Virus record (IMG/VR): IMGVR_UViG_3300006037_000006
Span: 1-64,000 of that record
DNA length: 64,000 nt
Origin: a virus
Direction: 5' to 3' (one strand)
Under the pieces are notes generated by a model. The model was not told the origin of the DNA, did no database searches, and saw nothing but the letters and a program-made list of their open reading frames with translations. The position numbers were made by a program, and so were the translations under genes. This document shows positions 15,545 through 24,095 of the stretch, piece by piece. The number at the start of each line of letters is the position of its first letter. Position 1 is the stretch's first letter.

Positions 15545-17113
15545 TTAACCCAGTACCGCAAAGAAGGGTAATGGAGCTATGAATTCTTCATGGTCACGCA
15601 TATGACTGTCCAATCCGCTATGATATTCACTCAATTGTTGGATAACCCTGATTGCAAGTAAAGAGGCCATAACTAAATCGTCAGTTTCTCCTATCTTAGC
15701 AGCGTAGCTACCCGCATTAGCAATGAATGACTTTAACTCAGTAATCAAACTATGACTATGAATTGTCAGTTTCTTGTTTTCAACTAATGTTTTAAATTTA
15801 GCACAAGCTGCAAGTTTGCTCTTATTAGTTGTAGTGAACCCTTTGCGCTTTTTTCCGGGCTCACTAATGAAAATTCCCTGAATATTGCTTTCACCATACT
15901 CATTCAATGACACTAATGCAGCTTCACCAATGCTGTTGTTCTCTATTGAATAGTAGATGCTGTTTGGTTCACCGGTACAATCTGAAATGTACTTAGTAAT
16001 TTGTGCTAGTAACTTGATCTGACTAGGAATATCTGTCTTATTGTGCTTCCACTCACCAACTTGCGTAGTAGTGTTTGCTTCGAATATCTGAATTGCAGCA
16101 GGATCACTACCTGTACCCAATGATGGATCAAGACTGACGGCGTATACACTGCCTTTAGTAGGCCGCTTATACCAGCGAATCTGTCCAATACGGTGAATAG
16201 GCTCAATGCCTGCTAAATCAATAAGAGTACTTGGATTGATAAGTGTTTCATCAGCAATAATGAACTCACATCCAATTTCTCGCCTAAAACGATCTTCTCC
16301 CAATTGAGCTTGCATTTCTTTGGCCCACTGTTCATCCCGGCCGGGTTGCTCTGGCCAATATGCTCTATATGACTTGAATCCGTTAACGCCCAATTCAGTA
16401 GGATTGCCGTATTCGTCTTCACACTTATTAGCACCCTTCCAAATGAACGCAAATTGATCTTCGTCTGAGTTAGGTGTGCTAGTGATAATAGCTTTACCAC
16501 CGGTTGACAATGTAGGAGTGATAGCAGTCCAGAACTCTTTTGCAATTGAGGGACGCACGAATGCGAACTCATCTAAGTATAGAAGTGTGATAGACATACC
16601 ACGACCTGTATTTTCAGTAGTAGTTGCTGAAACAATACGTGATCCATTTTCAAAGTCTAATGAGCCTTTGTTGTATGTAGTTACCCCTGCTTTAATGTGA
16701 TCAGGACAGTTCTCGTATGCATAACGAATACGCTGCATAATTTCTTGAGCACCTGTGTACTTGTGTGCTGCAATTAATATCGTTGAGTCGGGTACGAACA
16801 TAGCGTACCAAAGCAAGTATCCTGCTGCTGACGTTGACTTACCTGACTGTCGTGGCATCAATGAGATTGAATAACGATACTTGTGATATGTTTCTATCAA
16901 TCGTCTTTGATAATCCCAAGGGTGATAGACCATGCTACCCTTAGTCGGGTGCTGAATCATAAAGAAGTTATCCATAAAATATAGATAACCCGTTTCAGGA
17001 TCACAACATTTAATGAAGTCGTTTAATTCTGTTTCGTTTCTGAATTGCGTCTTAATGTACGGGTTCTTGACCAACGTCGGGGCGTTACTAATAGGTGTAG
17101 GGGGTTTTGCCAT
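15545..17113 (-). CDS. terL: Large terminase subunit (gp17-type)
   Basis: 522 aa, shorter than T4 gp17 (610). ATPase half: Walker A in SLMPRQSGKST, Walker B LLYLDEFAFV, coupling motif IITSTPNS. Nuclease half: SLDPSLGTGSDPAA (first acidic residue of the RNase-H-like site), SIENNSIGEA, and a final acidic TDDLVMASLL. Packages DNA into proheads and cuts concatemers. No gp16-like small subunit is obvious next to it. Late box 4 bases before ATG, no ribosome binding site. Confidence 0.94.
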   Translation of the reverse strand: MAKPPTPISNAPTLVKNPYIKTQFRNETELNDFIKCCDPETGYLYFMDNFFMIQHPTKGSMVYHPWDYQRRLIETYHKYRYSISLMPRQSGKSTSAAGYLLWYAMFVPDSTILIAAHKYTGAQEIMQRIRYAYENCPDHIKAGVTTYNKGSLDFENGSRIVSATTTENTGRGMSITLLYLDEFAFVRPSIAKEFWTAITPTLSTGGKAIITSTPNSDEDQFAFIWKGANKCEDEYGNPTELGVNGFKSYRAYWPEQPGRDEQWAKEMQAQLGEDRFRREIGCEFIIADETLINPSTLIDLAGIEPIHRIGQIRWYKRPTKGSVYAVSLDPSLGTGSDPAAIQIFEANTTTQVGEWKHNKTDIPSQIKLLAQITKYISDCTGEPNSIYYSIENNSIGEAALVSLNEYGESNIQGIFISEPGKKRKGFTTTNKSKLAACAKFKTLVENKKLTIHSHSLITELKSFIANAGSYAAKIGETDDLVMASLLAIRVIQQLSEYHSGLDSHMRDHEEFIAPLPFFAVLG

Positions 17114-17117
17114 AACG

Positions 17118-17124
17118 TATTTAT
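17118..17124 (-). promoter_or_regulatory. Late-type promoter box of terL
   Basis: ATAAATA-CGTT-ATG. A transcript beginning after this box would start at or inside the first codons of terL. Confidence 0.72.
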
Positions 17125-17143
17125 TTGGATCTACTGACCCCGA

Positions 17144-17335
17144 TTACTTTGTCCAGGGTCGGCCGGTAGCGGGGGCGACTGTGCCAGGACTAGTATATTT
17201 GTTATATTGGCGATATCCGGGTGTACCTACTGCTTGGCGTTTAGTTTTAGCTAACGCAAGTTTGTCATTCTTACGCTTTAGTTTAGTAGCTGCTGCGTTA
17301 GCGCCTACTTCTGTTGATATTCCGTTAGCTGCCAT
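17144..17335 (-). CDS. Small basic protein upstream of terminase
   Basis: 63 aa, rich in Lys and Ala (NAAATKLKRKNDKLALAKTKRQ), ending YTSPGTVAPATGRPW. Resembles an unnamed small protein seen beside terminases in large T4-like phages. Basic and largely helical, so possibly nucleic-acid binding or a head-associated peptide. Function unknown. Confidence 0.65.
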   Translation of the reverse strand: MAANGISTEVGANAAATKLKRKNDKLALAKTKRQAVGTPGYRQYNKYTSPGTVAPATGRPWTK

Positions 17336-17336
17336 A

Positions 17337-17618
17337 TTATTTTCCTACTGGCTTTTCGCCGGTTAGATATGGTCTTGAAAACCATAGTTGAAACCATTCA
17401 TCAGTTCCGGGCTTGATATTGTGCTCTTTCATTAACCGAGCTTTTTCATTTCCGGTAATGCTGATATTACTTTCTTCCCCTATAACTTGCTGAGTTATTC
17501 CACTTAATTTCTTTAAATCTTCTAGGGTAGTGTCAGTGTTTTCCTGACGTGTAGGAACGGTCTTGAGTTTTGCAAGACCGTTCTGTATTTTAGCTTGTTT
17601 CCATACATCAAACGTCAT
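17337..17618 (-). CDS. Hypothetical protein upstream of terminase
   Basis: 93 aa. Contains ARLMKEHNIKPGTDEWFQLW followed by FSRPYLTGEKP. Helical first half (TTLEDLKKLSG). Adjacent to terL and late-controlled, so small terminase subunit (gp16) is conceivable by position, but it is shorter than T4 gp16 (164 aa) and no motif supports this. Late box 5 bases before ATG. Confidence 0.65.
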   Translation of the reverse strand: MTFDVWKQAKIQNGLAKLKTVPTRQENTDTTLEDLKKLSGITQQVIGEESNISITGNEKARLMKEHNIKPGTDEWFQLWFSRPYLTGEKPVGK

Positions 17619-17623
17619 GTATG

Positions 17624-17630
17624 TATTTAT
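17624..17630 (-). promoter_or_regulatory. Late-type promoter box
   Basis: GATAAATA-CATAC-ATG for the 93-aa protein; no ribosome binding site visible. Confidence 0.7.
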
Positions 17631-17635
17631 CTGAA

Positions 17636-18343
17636 TTACTTGATATCAAGTGGACATTGCTTATGTGTCATCATAACAAAGAATTTTTCTTTCATTGTAA
17701 TTCTTTCATCATCAGGTCCTGATTTAGCTGGATCTGCGGGCATCTGTACGTCAAAATCAATTGTATTGCATACTTCAACCGTAAACCCGGTGCGTTTTAA
17801 TAGTGCATCCCATTGCTGGATTCCTAACACACTATAGTGATTTAGATTGTATTCGTGCTTACGTTCAGTATCCGGAGCAGGAACTTCAACATACATTTTA
17901 CCCTTCAATTTTAATAATCGGTTGTATTCAGCTAACGTGATGATAGGGTACGGACTGTGTTCTAATGAATGTCTAGCCCAGATAAAGTCTACACTTTCGT
18001 CATAGTACCCGTCAACTTGAGGAATGAAGGACATATCATAGTTCTTCACAGTGTGCCCTTTATCAGTACAAATCTTAGTATCAACTGGACTTAGTGTAAC
18101 TCCGACACAATTAGTGTAACCACGTTCTTTCATTTCATCTAAAAAGTAGCCAGGGCCGCAACCCATATCTAATATCAATGCGTCTTTTGGTAGATTTAAC
18201 GGATCAATATATGTATTGACCATTTGAATAGTTAGTTGCTTGTGAAATGCTGCATCACCCTCGTCATAAAGGTGTGCAGTGTAAAGCCATTCGTTGTAAA
18301 ACTTTAGCTTGAGTAAATCTAGGGTATGGTTAATGTCGATCAT
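17636..18343 (-). CDS. Class I SAM-dependent methyltransferase
   Basis: 235 aa from MIDINHTLDL. Motif I ALILDMGCGPGYFLDEM binds S-adenosylmethionine. Post-motif residues ARHSLEHS match the 'HxLEH' seen in small-molecule methyltransferases (UbiE/SAM_11 type). Substrate unknown; the family often methylates sugars or lipids rather than DNA. It lies among late genes, so it might modify a virion glycan or a host metabolite. Confidence 0.8.
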   Translation of the reverse strand: MIDINHTLDLLKLKFYNEWLYTAHLYDEGDAAFHKQLTIQMVNTYIDPLNLPKDALILDMGCGPGYFLDEMKERGYTNCVGVTLSPVDTKICTDKGHTVKNYDMSFIPQVDGYYDESVDFIWARHSLEHSPYPIITLAEYNRLLKLKGKMYVEVPAPDTERKHEYNLNHYSVLGIQQWDALLKRTGFTVEVCNTIDFDVQMPADPAKSGPDDERITMKEKFFVMMTHKQCPLDIK

Positions 18344-18373
18344 AGTTTTACTTATCAGCAAAACTACGGTGAT

Positions 18374-18760
18374 TTATTTTTTCTTAGATTTCTTTTCGTA
18401 CCCACTGAACCCCATCATTGGGCTAGTTTTGTGAGTATCTTCGGGTTCCATACTACGCATATCACCGTTGTTTAAATCTTGATATTTTGCACCAACTGCT
18501 GCGTATGCATGTTTAAGCATATCTTGTTCTTCCTTAGTATAAGGATGAGTTGATTTAGATTTACCTATCCAACTTTTTGCATCAATGTCCGGTGGAGTTT
18601 TACCATCTGCGCCAGCAACAGCCATGCCCAAGCGGTATGAAGTGTAGTCTCCGCTTATATGTTCACCGTCGCCGTATGTGTTCAGACCCTTGGTAGCATT
18701 TTGTCTACGTTTCCCAACAGGGCCGGCTTTTACTTCAGTGATGAATTCGTTTGCTCTCAT
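18374..18760 (-). CDS. Virion-associated hypothetical ('MRANEFI' N-terminus)
   Basis: 128 aa. Begins MRANEFITEV, a start that recurs in many small proteins of large T4-like phages. Gly/Lys-rich and hydrophilic, with lysine tail (KKSKKK). Overlaps the preceding gene by 4 bases (ATGA). No enzymatic motif; function unknown. Confidence 0.68.
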   Translation of the reverse strand: MRANEFITEVKAGPVGKRRQNATKGLNTYGDGEHISGDYTSYRLGMAVAGADGKTPPDIDAKSWIGKSKSTHPYTKEEQDMLKHAYAAVGAKYQDLNNGDMRSMEPEDTHKTSPMMGFSGYEKKSKKK

Positions 18761-19599
18761 ACTTCTTTGTCCGATTGATAAGAAAATAAATGTATCATTG
18801 GAATATTAGGGATCGGAGACACCATTAGTCTGAGATTACCATACGCAATGTCAATATTATAACGAGTTACTGCATTGCCTATAAACACTGTACCGAATAC
18901 ATTGTGCTGGGCCCTGATTCCGTCATTGCGTTTGGTTACTGTGATTGTAGCTGTTTGACTATCATTCGTGTCAATCGCAGAGGATGATATTTGAAAGCGA
19001 ATAGTGCTAAAAGTACCTTGGGGCAATTCGTATATCACTTGATTAGCAGTGTTAGTCTGTGTTGTTACATTTGATGAGTTAATTGTAATACCACCATTAA
19101 GTCCGATACCACCATTGACTTCCATACTACCAGTACTAGTAACATTACCGATTGCAAATAAGTCACCGGTAGCGTAAATGTTACCTACTTGTAAGTCGGT
19201 TGCTACAAATCTATTAGAGTTTTGATAGAAACTTAATACATTAAAGTTTTCACTAACACCTACATTACCTATGTGCAATGAATCAAGTTTACTCAGCCAT
19301 ACATTAGCGACACGCTTTTCATCACTCCCGATTTCAACTACGTTAGTAGTGATAGGGATGATATTCGTATCAATATTAACTTGGTTAAGCTCTACATCTA
19401 TGGTTAAGTTAGCAATACCTCCGCTTAATCCTGCATTATTGAACTGTAATGCGCCGTTAGGTCCACCTTGATTTAGTAGCGGGATACTAGCAAAGTTGTT
19501 ATTGATCTTGTCAAATGCAACACGCAATGGATCTCCGGTGCCATCATTGGGTAATAGACCAATATCAATAACTTCTAGTATATGTAGGGTTGTCGCCAT
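18757..19599 (-). CDS. Tail-fibre/virion protein
   Basis: 280 aa. N-terminus contains LLPNDGTGDPLRVAFDKINN, a motif common at the virion-attached end of phage fibre proteins, followed by repetitive beta-rich G/N/T sequence (MEVNGGIGLNGGITINSSN). No chaperone or enzymatic domain seen. An ATAAATA box lies 21 bases upstream of the ATG. Confidence 0.78.
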   Translation of the reverse strand: MATTLHILEVIDIGLLPNDGTGDPLRVAFDKINNNFASIPLLNQGGPNGALQFNNAGLSGGIANLTIDVELNQVNIDTNIIPITTNVVEIGSDEKRVANVWLSKLDSLHIGNVGVSENFNVLSFYQNSNRFVATDLQVGNIYATGDLFAIGNVTSTGSMEVNGGIGLNGGITINSSNVTTQTNTANQVIYELPQGTFSTIRFQISSSAIDTNDSQTATITVTKRNDGIRAQHNVFGTVFIGNAVTRYNIDIAYGNLRLMVSPIPNIPMIHLFSYQSDKEV

Positions 19600-19620
19600 G
19601 TAAGTATTCCGATTATACTA

Positions 19621-19627
19621 TATTTAT
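19621..19627 (-). promoter_or_regulatory. Late-type promoter box (with short leader)
   Basis: CGATAAATATAG 21 bases before the ATG of the fibre gene; allows a normal short leader. Confidence 0.55.
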
Positions 19628-19643
19628 CGTTGGCAACACCGTT

Positions 19644-19672
19644 TTGATTTTGCTACAGACTAAATATATACA
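19644..19672 (+). promoter_or_regulatory. Plus-strand sigma70-like promoter
   Basis: TTGATT, 17-base spacer, TATACA, 16 bases before the nuclease ATG, with AAGGAG ribosome binding site in between. The only convincing plus-strand promoter. Confidence 0.75.
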
Positions 19673-19688
19673 TATATAAGGAGCATTT

Positions 19689-20501
19689 ATGCACAAATTT
19701 CTATTAGGATTGTTGTTAATCATTTCAGCATCCGCACACGCATGGGACCAACGTGCCCCTAATCCAGTACAAGCATGTGCTGTTCACAGTCCATATGGCT
19801 TTGCGCAAACTCAGCGTACAGCAATGCCAATCTGCCGTGAAGCATATCTAGTTGCATATGATGCACCAGTGAAGATTCCAGTTTATGTAGCATACACACT
19901 GCAACCCGCTAATGCATTGGGTTGCTTTCCCCGCACTAATGCTTTTGTAGCTGATAAATCAATTCAAGGTGGTGCAGTACCTGATGATTATGCTGGCACT
20001 GGTTACGACAAAGGACACGCTGCGCCGGACGGTGATCTATCATACACTCAGCAAGTCGAATACGAATCGTTTTTAATGACTAATATGTACCCACAACATG
20101 GCTCATTGAATCGTGGCATCTGGAAACTACTTGAGACTAGTGTTCGTGGATGGGCGGTTCAATTGAATCAACCGTTCACTATCTATGTTGGAGCATTGTA
20201 TGGTGCCGGAGATGAAACAATTGGTAAGGGTGTTATTGTGCCCCATGGATACTACAAGATTGTAATAAACAACTCTACCAAAGAAGTTGCAGGATGGGGA
20301 TTCCCGCACACCAAGCCCTATGTTAACTTGGGCAATGACTTAACTAAGTTTCGTGTATCAATTGCACAAATTGAAAAATCTGCCAACGTGAATTACGCTT
20401 ATCCTGTAGGTGTAACAGAGTTACAGCCAGGTGCTGAGTGGAAAGTAGACTTCGGTGCGCTTACTAAAGCTAAACGTGCTAAATGCGGTAAAGCTGATTA
20501 A
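19689..20501 (+). CDS. Secreted DNA/RNA non-specific endonuclease
   Basis: 270 aa. Signal peptide: HKFLLGLLLIISASAHA then WDQR. Contains YDKGHAAPDGDL, the catalytic D-[RK]-G-H block of the Serratia-nuclease (betabetaalpha-Me) family, and downstream MTNMYPQHGSLNRGIW with the metal-binding Asn. Cysteines suggest disulfides. It would act in the periplasm or outside, degrading nucleic acid. It is alone on the plus strand, with its own promoter and ribosome binding site, so its timing is independent of the surrounding late genes. Confidence 0.9.
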   Translation: MHKFLLGLLLIISASAHAWDQRAPNPVQACAVHSPYGFAQTQRTAMPICREAYLVAYDAPVKIPVYVAYTLQPANALGCFPRTNAFVADKSIQGGAVPDDYAGTGYDKGHAAPDGDLSYTQQVEYESFLMTNMYPQHGSLNRGIWKLLETSVRGWAVQLNQPFTIYVGALYGAGDETIGKGVIVPHGYYKIVINNSTKEVAGWGFPHTKPYVNLGNDLTKFRVSIAQIEKSANVNYAYPVGVTELQPGAEWKVDFGALTKAKRAKCGKAD

Positions 20502-20771
20502 CTACTTACCGGCGTTCTCAAATATGATTTTTTGAACGTTGTACCACTCAATCCAACCGTCCATCTTAACTGCACAGTCATAATATGTAGTATAGTTAAC
20601 GACAACGGTCTTGGTGATAGTACTTAGAGTAGTCGTTTCGCCCTCAATTGATTTCAGTTGGGGGCATTTTTCCATTATCTGTGGGGGAACATCAGGAAAT
20701 TTAGCAGAAATGGGCACTGGTGTGCTACATGCACTTAGCATTAGGGAGAGAATGATCAATATATGTTTCAT
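20502..20771 (-). CDS. Outer-membrane spanin-like lipoprotein (Rz1-like)
   Basis: 89 aa. Lipobox LMLSACS gives an N-terminal lipid-modified Cys at residue 15. Followed by a Pro-rich stretch (PVPISAKFPDVPP), as in Rz1 proteins. Overlaps the Rz-like gene by 4 bases. o-spanins join inner-membrane i-spanins to fuse membranes at lysis. Convergent with the nuclease gene: their 3' ends abut. Confidence 0.7.
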   Translation of the reverse strand: MKHILIILSLMLSACSTPVPISAKFPDVPPQIMEKCPQLKSIEGETTTLSTITKTVVVNYTTYYDCAVKMDGWIEWYNVQKIIFENAGK

Positions 20772-21211
20772 TTGATATCCTTTGTTCTTGGGTCAGACAC
20801 AGCATCATTGTGAGCTTTTATCACTACAGAAGGTATAGGGCAAGATGTGTCATACTTAGTAACCTCACGGTCAACATACTGCACGATATCATTTCCGCGA
20901 GTTCTAACTAACTCTAACTGTTTGACGACTTTAGTTACTATCTTTACATTTTCAACCGCAGACTGCGCTTCTGCTTTTGCCAACTTAGCTTCAACTTCTG
21001 CCACCTTAAGTCGCCATTCTTGTTCATTAGCAAGACCTCCCTCTAAATACACCCCGAGTGACAGAATCAACAAACTACAAATTTGAATGGGTAGCTTATA
21101 CATTCTAATGAGGGGGATAAACCCTAACACAAATCCTGCAATAGTGCCTAAGATGCCTGCTATTAGAATTAAGTGTAGCACAAAGTCGGGAAGTATTGAT
21201 AGTATGAACAT
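20768..21211 (-). CDS. Inner-membrane spanin-like protein (Rz-like)
   Basis: 147 aa. Two or three N-terminal hydrophobic segments (LHLILIAGILGTIAGFVLG and LPIQICSLLILSLGVYLE), then a coiled-coil (EVEAKLAKAEAQSAVENVK, KVVKQLELVRTRG) facing the periplasm. This layout with the overlapping lipoprotein gene suggests an i-spanin. More transmembrane segments than usual for Rz. Late box 5 bases before ATG. Confidence 0.65.
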   Translation of the reverse strand: MFILSILPDFVLHLILIAGILGTIAGFVLGFIPLIRMYKLPIQICSLLILSLGVYLEGGLANEQEWRLKVAEVEAKLAKAEAQSAVENVKIVTKVVKQLELVRTRGNDIVQYVDREVTKYDTSCPIPSVVIKAHNDAVSDPRTKDIK

Positions 21212-21216
21212 AGTAT

Positions 21217-21223
21217 TATTTAT
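21217..21223 (-). promoter_or_regulatory. Late-type promoter box of spanin genes
   Basis: TATAAATA-ATACT-ATG, the full T4 late consensus TATAAATA. Overlaps the end of the epimerase gene; no ribosome binding site. Confidence 0.72.
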
Positions 21224-22179
21224 ACATTGTTAAAGTAAGGATCGTCCACTAACCACTTGTAATAGTTATAAAATCCCTCATCTACATCTACTTTAGGATC
21301 AAATCCAAAGTCTTTTCTAGCTGCATCAATGTTTAATGCACCTCTGCTAGGAAAATCTGCGTCTTTGTCACGAACATTAATGATACCTTTACCCACAATC
21401 TTAACAGCTAGTTCGGCTGCATCTAGTAATGTACGACTGTGGCTCTTTGTGATGTTGTATGTCTTGTTTATTGTGTTCTCACTCAATGCTGCTGATACAA
21501 TACCATCTGCTGCATCGTCTACATATGTGAAGTCTAGTGTTTCACCTGCCCCATTAACGTTGAGAATACCCCCACGCAGTGCGGTGAGCATAAATTTTGC
21601 GATGACTCTATCTTCCACATCCAAGGGGCCATATACAGCACTAGGGCGAATGATAGTATGATTGAAGCAACCACGGCGGCTGTAGTCTCTGACAAGTTCT
21701 TCTCCTGCTAGTTTCATAATTCCATATTGTCCTTGAGGTTTACAGATTGCATCCTCAGTTACATCATCAGTAAAGTCGCCATAGACCATACTAGAGCTAA
21801 TATACAAAAACTTCTGTACACTGTGTTGCTTGCTTAACTCACATAGGTTAAGTAATCCTTCTACCATTGTCTTTGCACCTAGCATAGGGTTATTGTTTAC
21901 AACCTTCTGTCTAGGAAAACTAGCCATGTGAATCACTAGTTCAAACTGGTACTTTTCAAACAAATAATCCATAGTGTCTGATACAATGTCTGCACTGTAG
22001 ATATGAGTAGTAGTAATTTTCTTTTGCCTCTCACTCATTAAGTACATGATTTCGCTAGGAGGAATTATTCCATAGTTAGTCCTAGTGTCAACAATGACAA
22101 CTTCATGTCCTAACTTTTCTAAACGCTGGACAACATTGTGTCCTATGAGACCGAGTCCGCCTGTTACTAAAATATTCAT
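21220..22179 (-). CDS. NAD-dependent sugar epimerase/dehydratase
   Basis: 319 aa. N-terminal Rossmann GGLGLIGHNVV (GxxGxxG), SSSMVYGD, and catalytic Tyr-Lys in YGIMKLAGEEL (YxxxK), with IRPSAVYGP. Extended short-chain dehydrogenase, UDP-glucose 4-epimerase or related nucleotide-sugar enzyme. Works logically with the nucleotide-sugar dehydrogenase and glycosyltransferases of the 39-55 kb region. Overlaps its upstream neighbour by 4 bases. Confidence 0.88.
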   Translation of the reverse strand: MNILVTGGLGLIGHNVVQRLEKLGHEVVIVDTRTNYGIIPPSEIMYLMSERQKKITTTHIYSADIVSDTMDYLFEKYQFELVIHMASFPRQKVVNNNPMLGAKTMVEGLLNLCELSKQHSVQKFLYISSSMVYGDFTDDVTEDAICKPQGQYGIMKLAGEELVRDYSRRGCFNHTIIRPSAVYGPLDVEDRVIAKFMLTALRGGILNVNGAGETLDFTYVDDAADGIVSAALSENTINKTYNITKSHSRTLLDAAELAVKIVGKGIINVRDKDADFPSRGALNIDAARKDFGFDPKVDVDEGFYNYYKWLVDDPYFNNV

Positions 22180-22502
22180 TTAAATTTCAATTCAAAATAT
22201 GTTATTTGCTGTGGAGTAAGATACGCTCTGATTTGATATATGTATCCGTATGTATTATGATCTGTGTTACGATGCCAGCTAGCTGTTGGTGCAGAGTTTT
22301 CCATTATCCACTTGCCTGCTTCTGTTTGCTGCCAGTTATATATGGGTTCTGCTGCTAACAAATCAGGGTCATCACAGTCATTCATTTTAAACGTGTGTAC
22401 GACACGAGTAACCGTGACAATGTGTTCACCTGTATCAGATATTCTTAGTTGCCTTGAAGGCAACATATCTTCATACAGCCATGTTTGCTTTGATAGAGCC
22501 AT
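22176..22502 (-). CDS. Conserved phage hypothetical protein
   Basis: 108 aa. Contains IYNWQQTEAGKWIMENS, ASWHRNTDHNTYGYIYQIRA and ends TYFELKFK, a pattern I associate with an unnamed T4-like phage family. Its ATG lies within the end of thyA, overlapping 32 bases. Function unknown. Confidence 0.7.
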   Translation of the reverse strand: MALSKQTWLYEDMLPSRQLRISDTGEHIVTVTRVVHTFKMNDCDDPDLLAAEPIYNWQQTEAGKWIMENSAPTASWHRNTDHNTYGYIYQIRAYLTPQQITYFELKFK

Positions 22503-23346
22503 GGCTTTCGTATCCAGTTAATGCTATATCTTGCATTGTCATTTCAAAGATATTAGTCTTCAATGTATTCAGTGTAAGAGTGGGCGTTGCAAACGGTTCA
22601 CGTTGCAATTGTTCGTTGACTTGCTCAACGTGGTCTTGGTAGATATGAGTATCACCTGTACTGATAACAAGTTCACCAACTTTCAATCCACAGTGATGTG
22701 CAATCAAATGAGTGAGTAGCGCATAGCTAGCAATGTTAAAAGGTAGCCCAAGGAAAACATCCACACTACGCTGGTACATATGGCAAGAGAGTTCTTTATT
22801 TTTGTTGACATAAAATTGACTCATAACATGACAAGGTGGCAAAGCCATTTGGTCTAACTCGCCCACGTTCCAGGAACTTAGAATGTGCCTGCGCCCATTA
22901 GGATCTTGTTTCAATCCTTCTATGAGATTCTTCAATTGATCAATGTACACTGGTTCCGACTCACTAGAGCTTGTCCACTTGATAGTGTGTGGATTCCATT
23001 GTCGCCATTGTACCCCATATACTCGTCCAAGATCACCTTCAAACTTCGCTTTAGGCTTCCAATAAGGAGCTAATGCATTTGGTGTCCAGATAGTTACTCC
23101 ACCTTCACGAGTACCATGCGTAATCTCTGCTAGTCTACGCTCATCACTTGATCCTTCAATGAACCAAATTAGTTCACCTACACATGCTTTCCATGCTAAC
23201 TTTTTCGTTGTGACGGCTGGAAAGCCCCGACGCAAATCAAAGCGAAGGTGACGTCCAAACACACTAATAGTGCCAGTGCCAGTTCTATCATCTTTTGTTT
23301 CTCCGTTTTCTAAAATGTCTTTAAGTAAATCTAAGTATTGTTTCAT
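22471..23346 (-). CDS. thyA: Thymidylate synthase (ThyA type)
   Basis: 291 aa, start MKQYLDLLKD at the ATGA overlap with DHFR. Active-site Cys in MALPPCHVMSQF, phosphate-binding RRHILSSWN, dUMP/folate residues RSVDVFLGLPFNIASYA, and HIYQDHVEQ. Converts dUMP to dTMP using methylene-tetrahydrofolate, producing dihydrofolate for the adjacent DHFR. No intron. Supplies thymidine for phage DNA. Confidence 0.96.
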   Translation of the reverse strand: MKQYLDLLKDILENGETKDDRTGTGTISVFGRHLRFDLRRGFPAVTTKKLAWKACVGELIWFIEGSSDERRLAEITHGTREGGVTIWTPNALAPYWKPKAKFEGDLGRVYGVQWRQWNPHTIKWTSSSESEPVYIDQLKNLIEGLKQDPNGRRHILSSWNVGELDQMALPPCHVMSQFYVNKNKELSCHMYQRSVDVFLGLPFNIASYALLTHLIAHHCGLKVGELVISTGDTHIYQDHVEQVNEQLQREPFATPTLTLNTLKTNIFEMTMQDIALTGYESHGSIKANMAV

Positions 23347-23795
23347 CGTCTTTTCCAAATTTGATATGTATGATCTGGAAACTCTTCCAGTTCATTGCAA
23401 GTGAATTCTTTAGACAATTTTAACAGATCAATGAACGTATCGCAAGTGTATTCGGCGAAAGTTATTGTTAAATGTACTTCATCAATAAGATGCCAACTAC
23501 TGTTGATAAGTTGCGCACCGCCTATGAGCCATGCATCAGGGTATTCGCCATAAAACTGATGTGAGATACTATTAATAGTAGTAACATTTTCTAACTCACG
23601 AGTAGTTACGACTATATTAACTCTATTCGGTAGAGGTTTTTTCTCTAAGCTGTCCCAAGTATTTCTGCCCATAACAACAATTTTATCTGTAGTTAGTTTT
23701 TTGAATCTTGGCAAATCGCCCTGAATGTTACTCCAGGGCAATTTGTTTTTATAGCCTATTCCTCCATTAGGATCACACGCTACGATTAACTTCAT
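23343..23795 (-). CDS. Dihydrofolate reductase
   Basis: 150 aa. Contains IVACDPNGGIGYKNKLPW, MGRNTWDSLE, and LIGGAQL, all hallmark DHFR motifs, with the catalytic acid at residue ~27 (QGDLPRFK). Regenerates tetrahydrofolate consumed by ThyA. Overlaps thyA by 4 bases, so the pair is co-translated. Confidence 0.95.
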   Translation of the reverse strand: MKLIVACDPNGGIGYKNKLPWSNIQGDLPRFKKLTTDKIVVMGRNTWDSLEKKPLPNRVNIVVTTRELENVTTINSISHQFYGEYPDAWLIGGAQLINSSWHLIDEVHLTITFAEYTCDTFIDLLKLSKEFTCNELEEFPDHTYQIWKRR

Positions 23796-24088
23796 AGTTT
23801 ACCTAATAGTTTATCTGTTTCGGGTTGCACTGTTTCTGCAATGTTCTCAACGTTGAGGACAAATTCAAAACTAGTGATTAGTGGATCGAGTTCATTTAAC
23901 TTACGTGAAATAACTTCCTCCACCTCTTCCGGGTCCAATCCTTGCTTCATCAAAGCCTGAATATTAATAGTATGTTGTTTCTTCCCTGTCATCTTCACTA
24001 CGATTTTACGAATGAATTGAACAGGTACATTAACTTTATCAATATCCTCAAGAATGTGTTCCCATTTTTTGATGTACTCGGGAGTCAT
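23792..24088 (-). CDS. Conserved T4-like hypothetical protein
   Basis: 98 aa. Pattern KKWEHILEDIDKVNVPVQFI, KKQHTINIQALMKQGLDPEE, QPETDKLL; I associate it with an unnamed family of cyanophage-like genomes. Likely helical. Overlaps DHFR start by 4 bases. Function unknown. Confidence 0.72.
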   Translation of the reverse strand: MTPEYIKKWEHILEDIDKVNVPVQFIRKIVVKMTGKKQHTINIQALMKQGLDPEEVEEVISRKLNELDPLITSFEFVLNVENIAETVQPETDKLLGKL

Positions 24089-24095
24089 TCGTTAT

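Noticed and set aside
22471-23346. Intron or intein in thyA
   Set aside because: T4 thyA has a group I intron, but this gene is continuous from start to stop at normal length.
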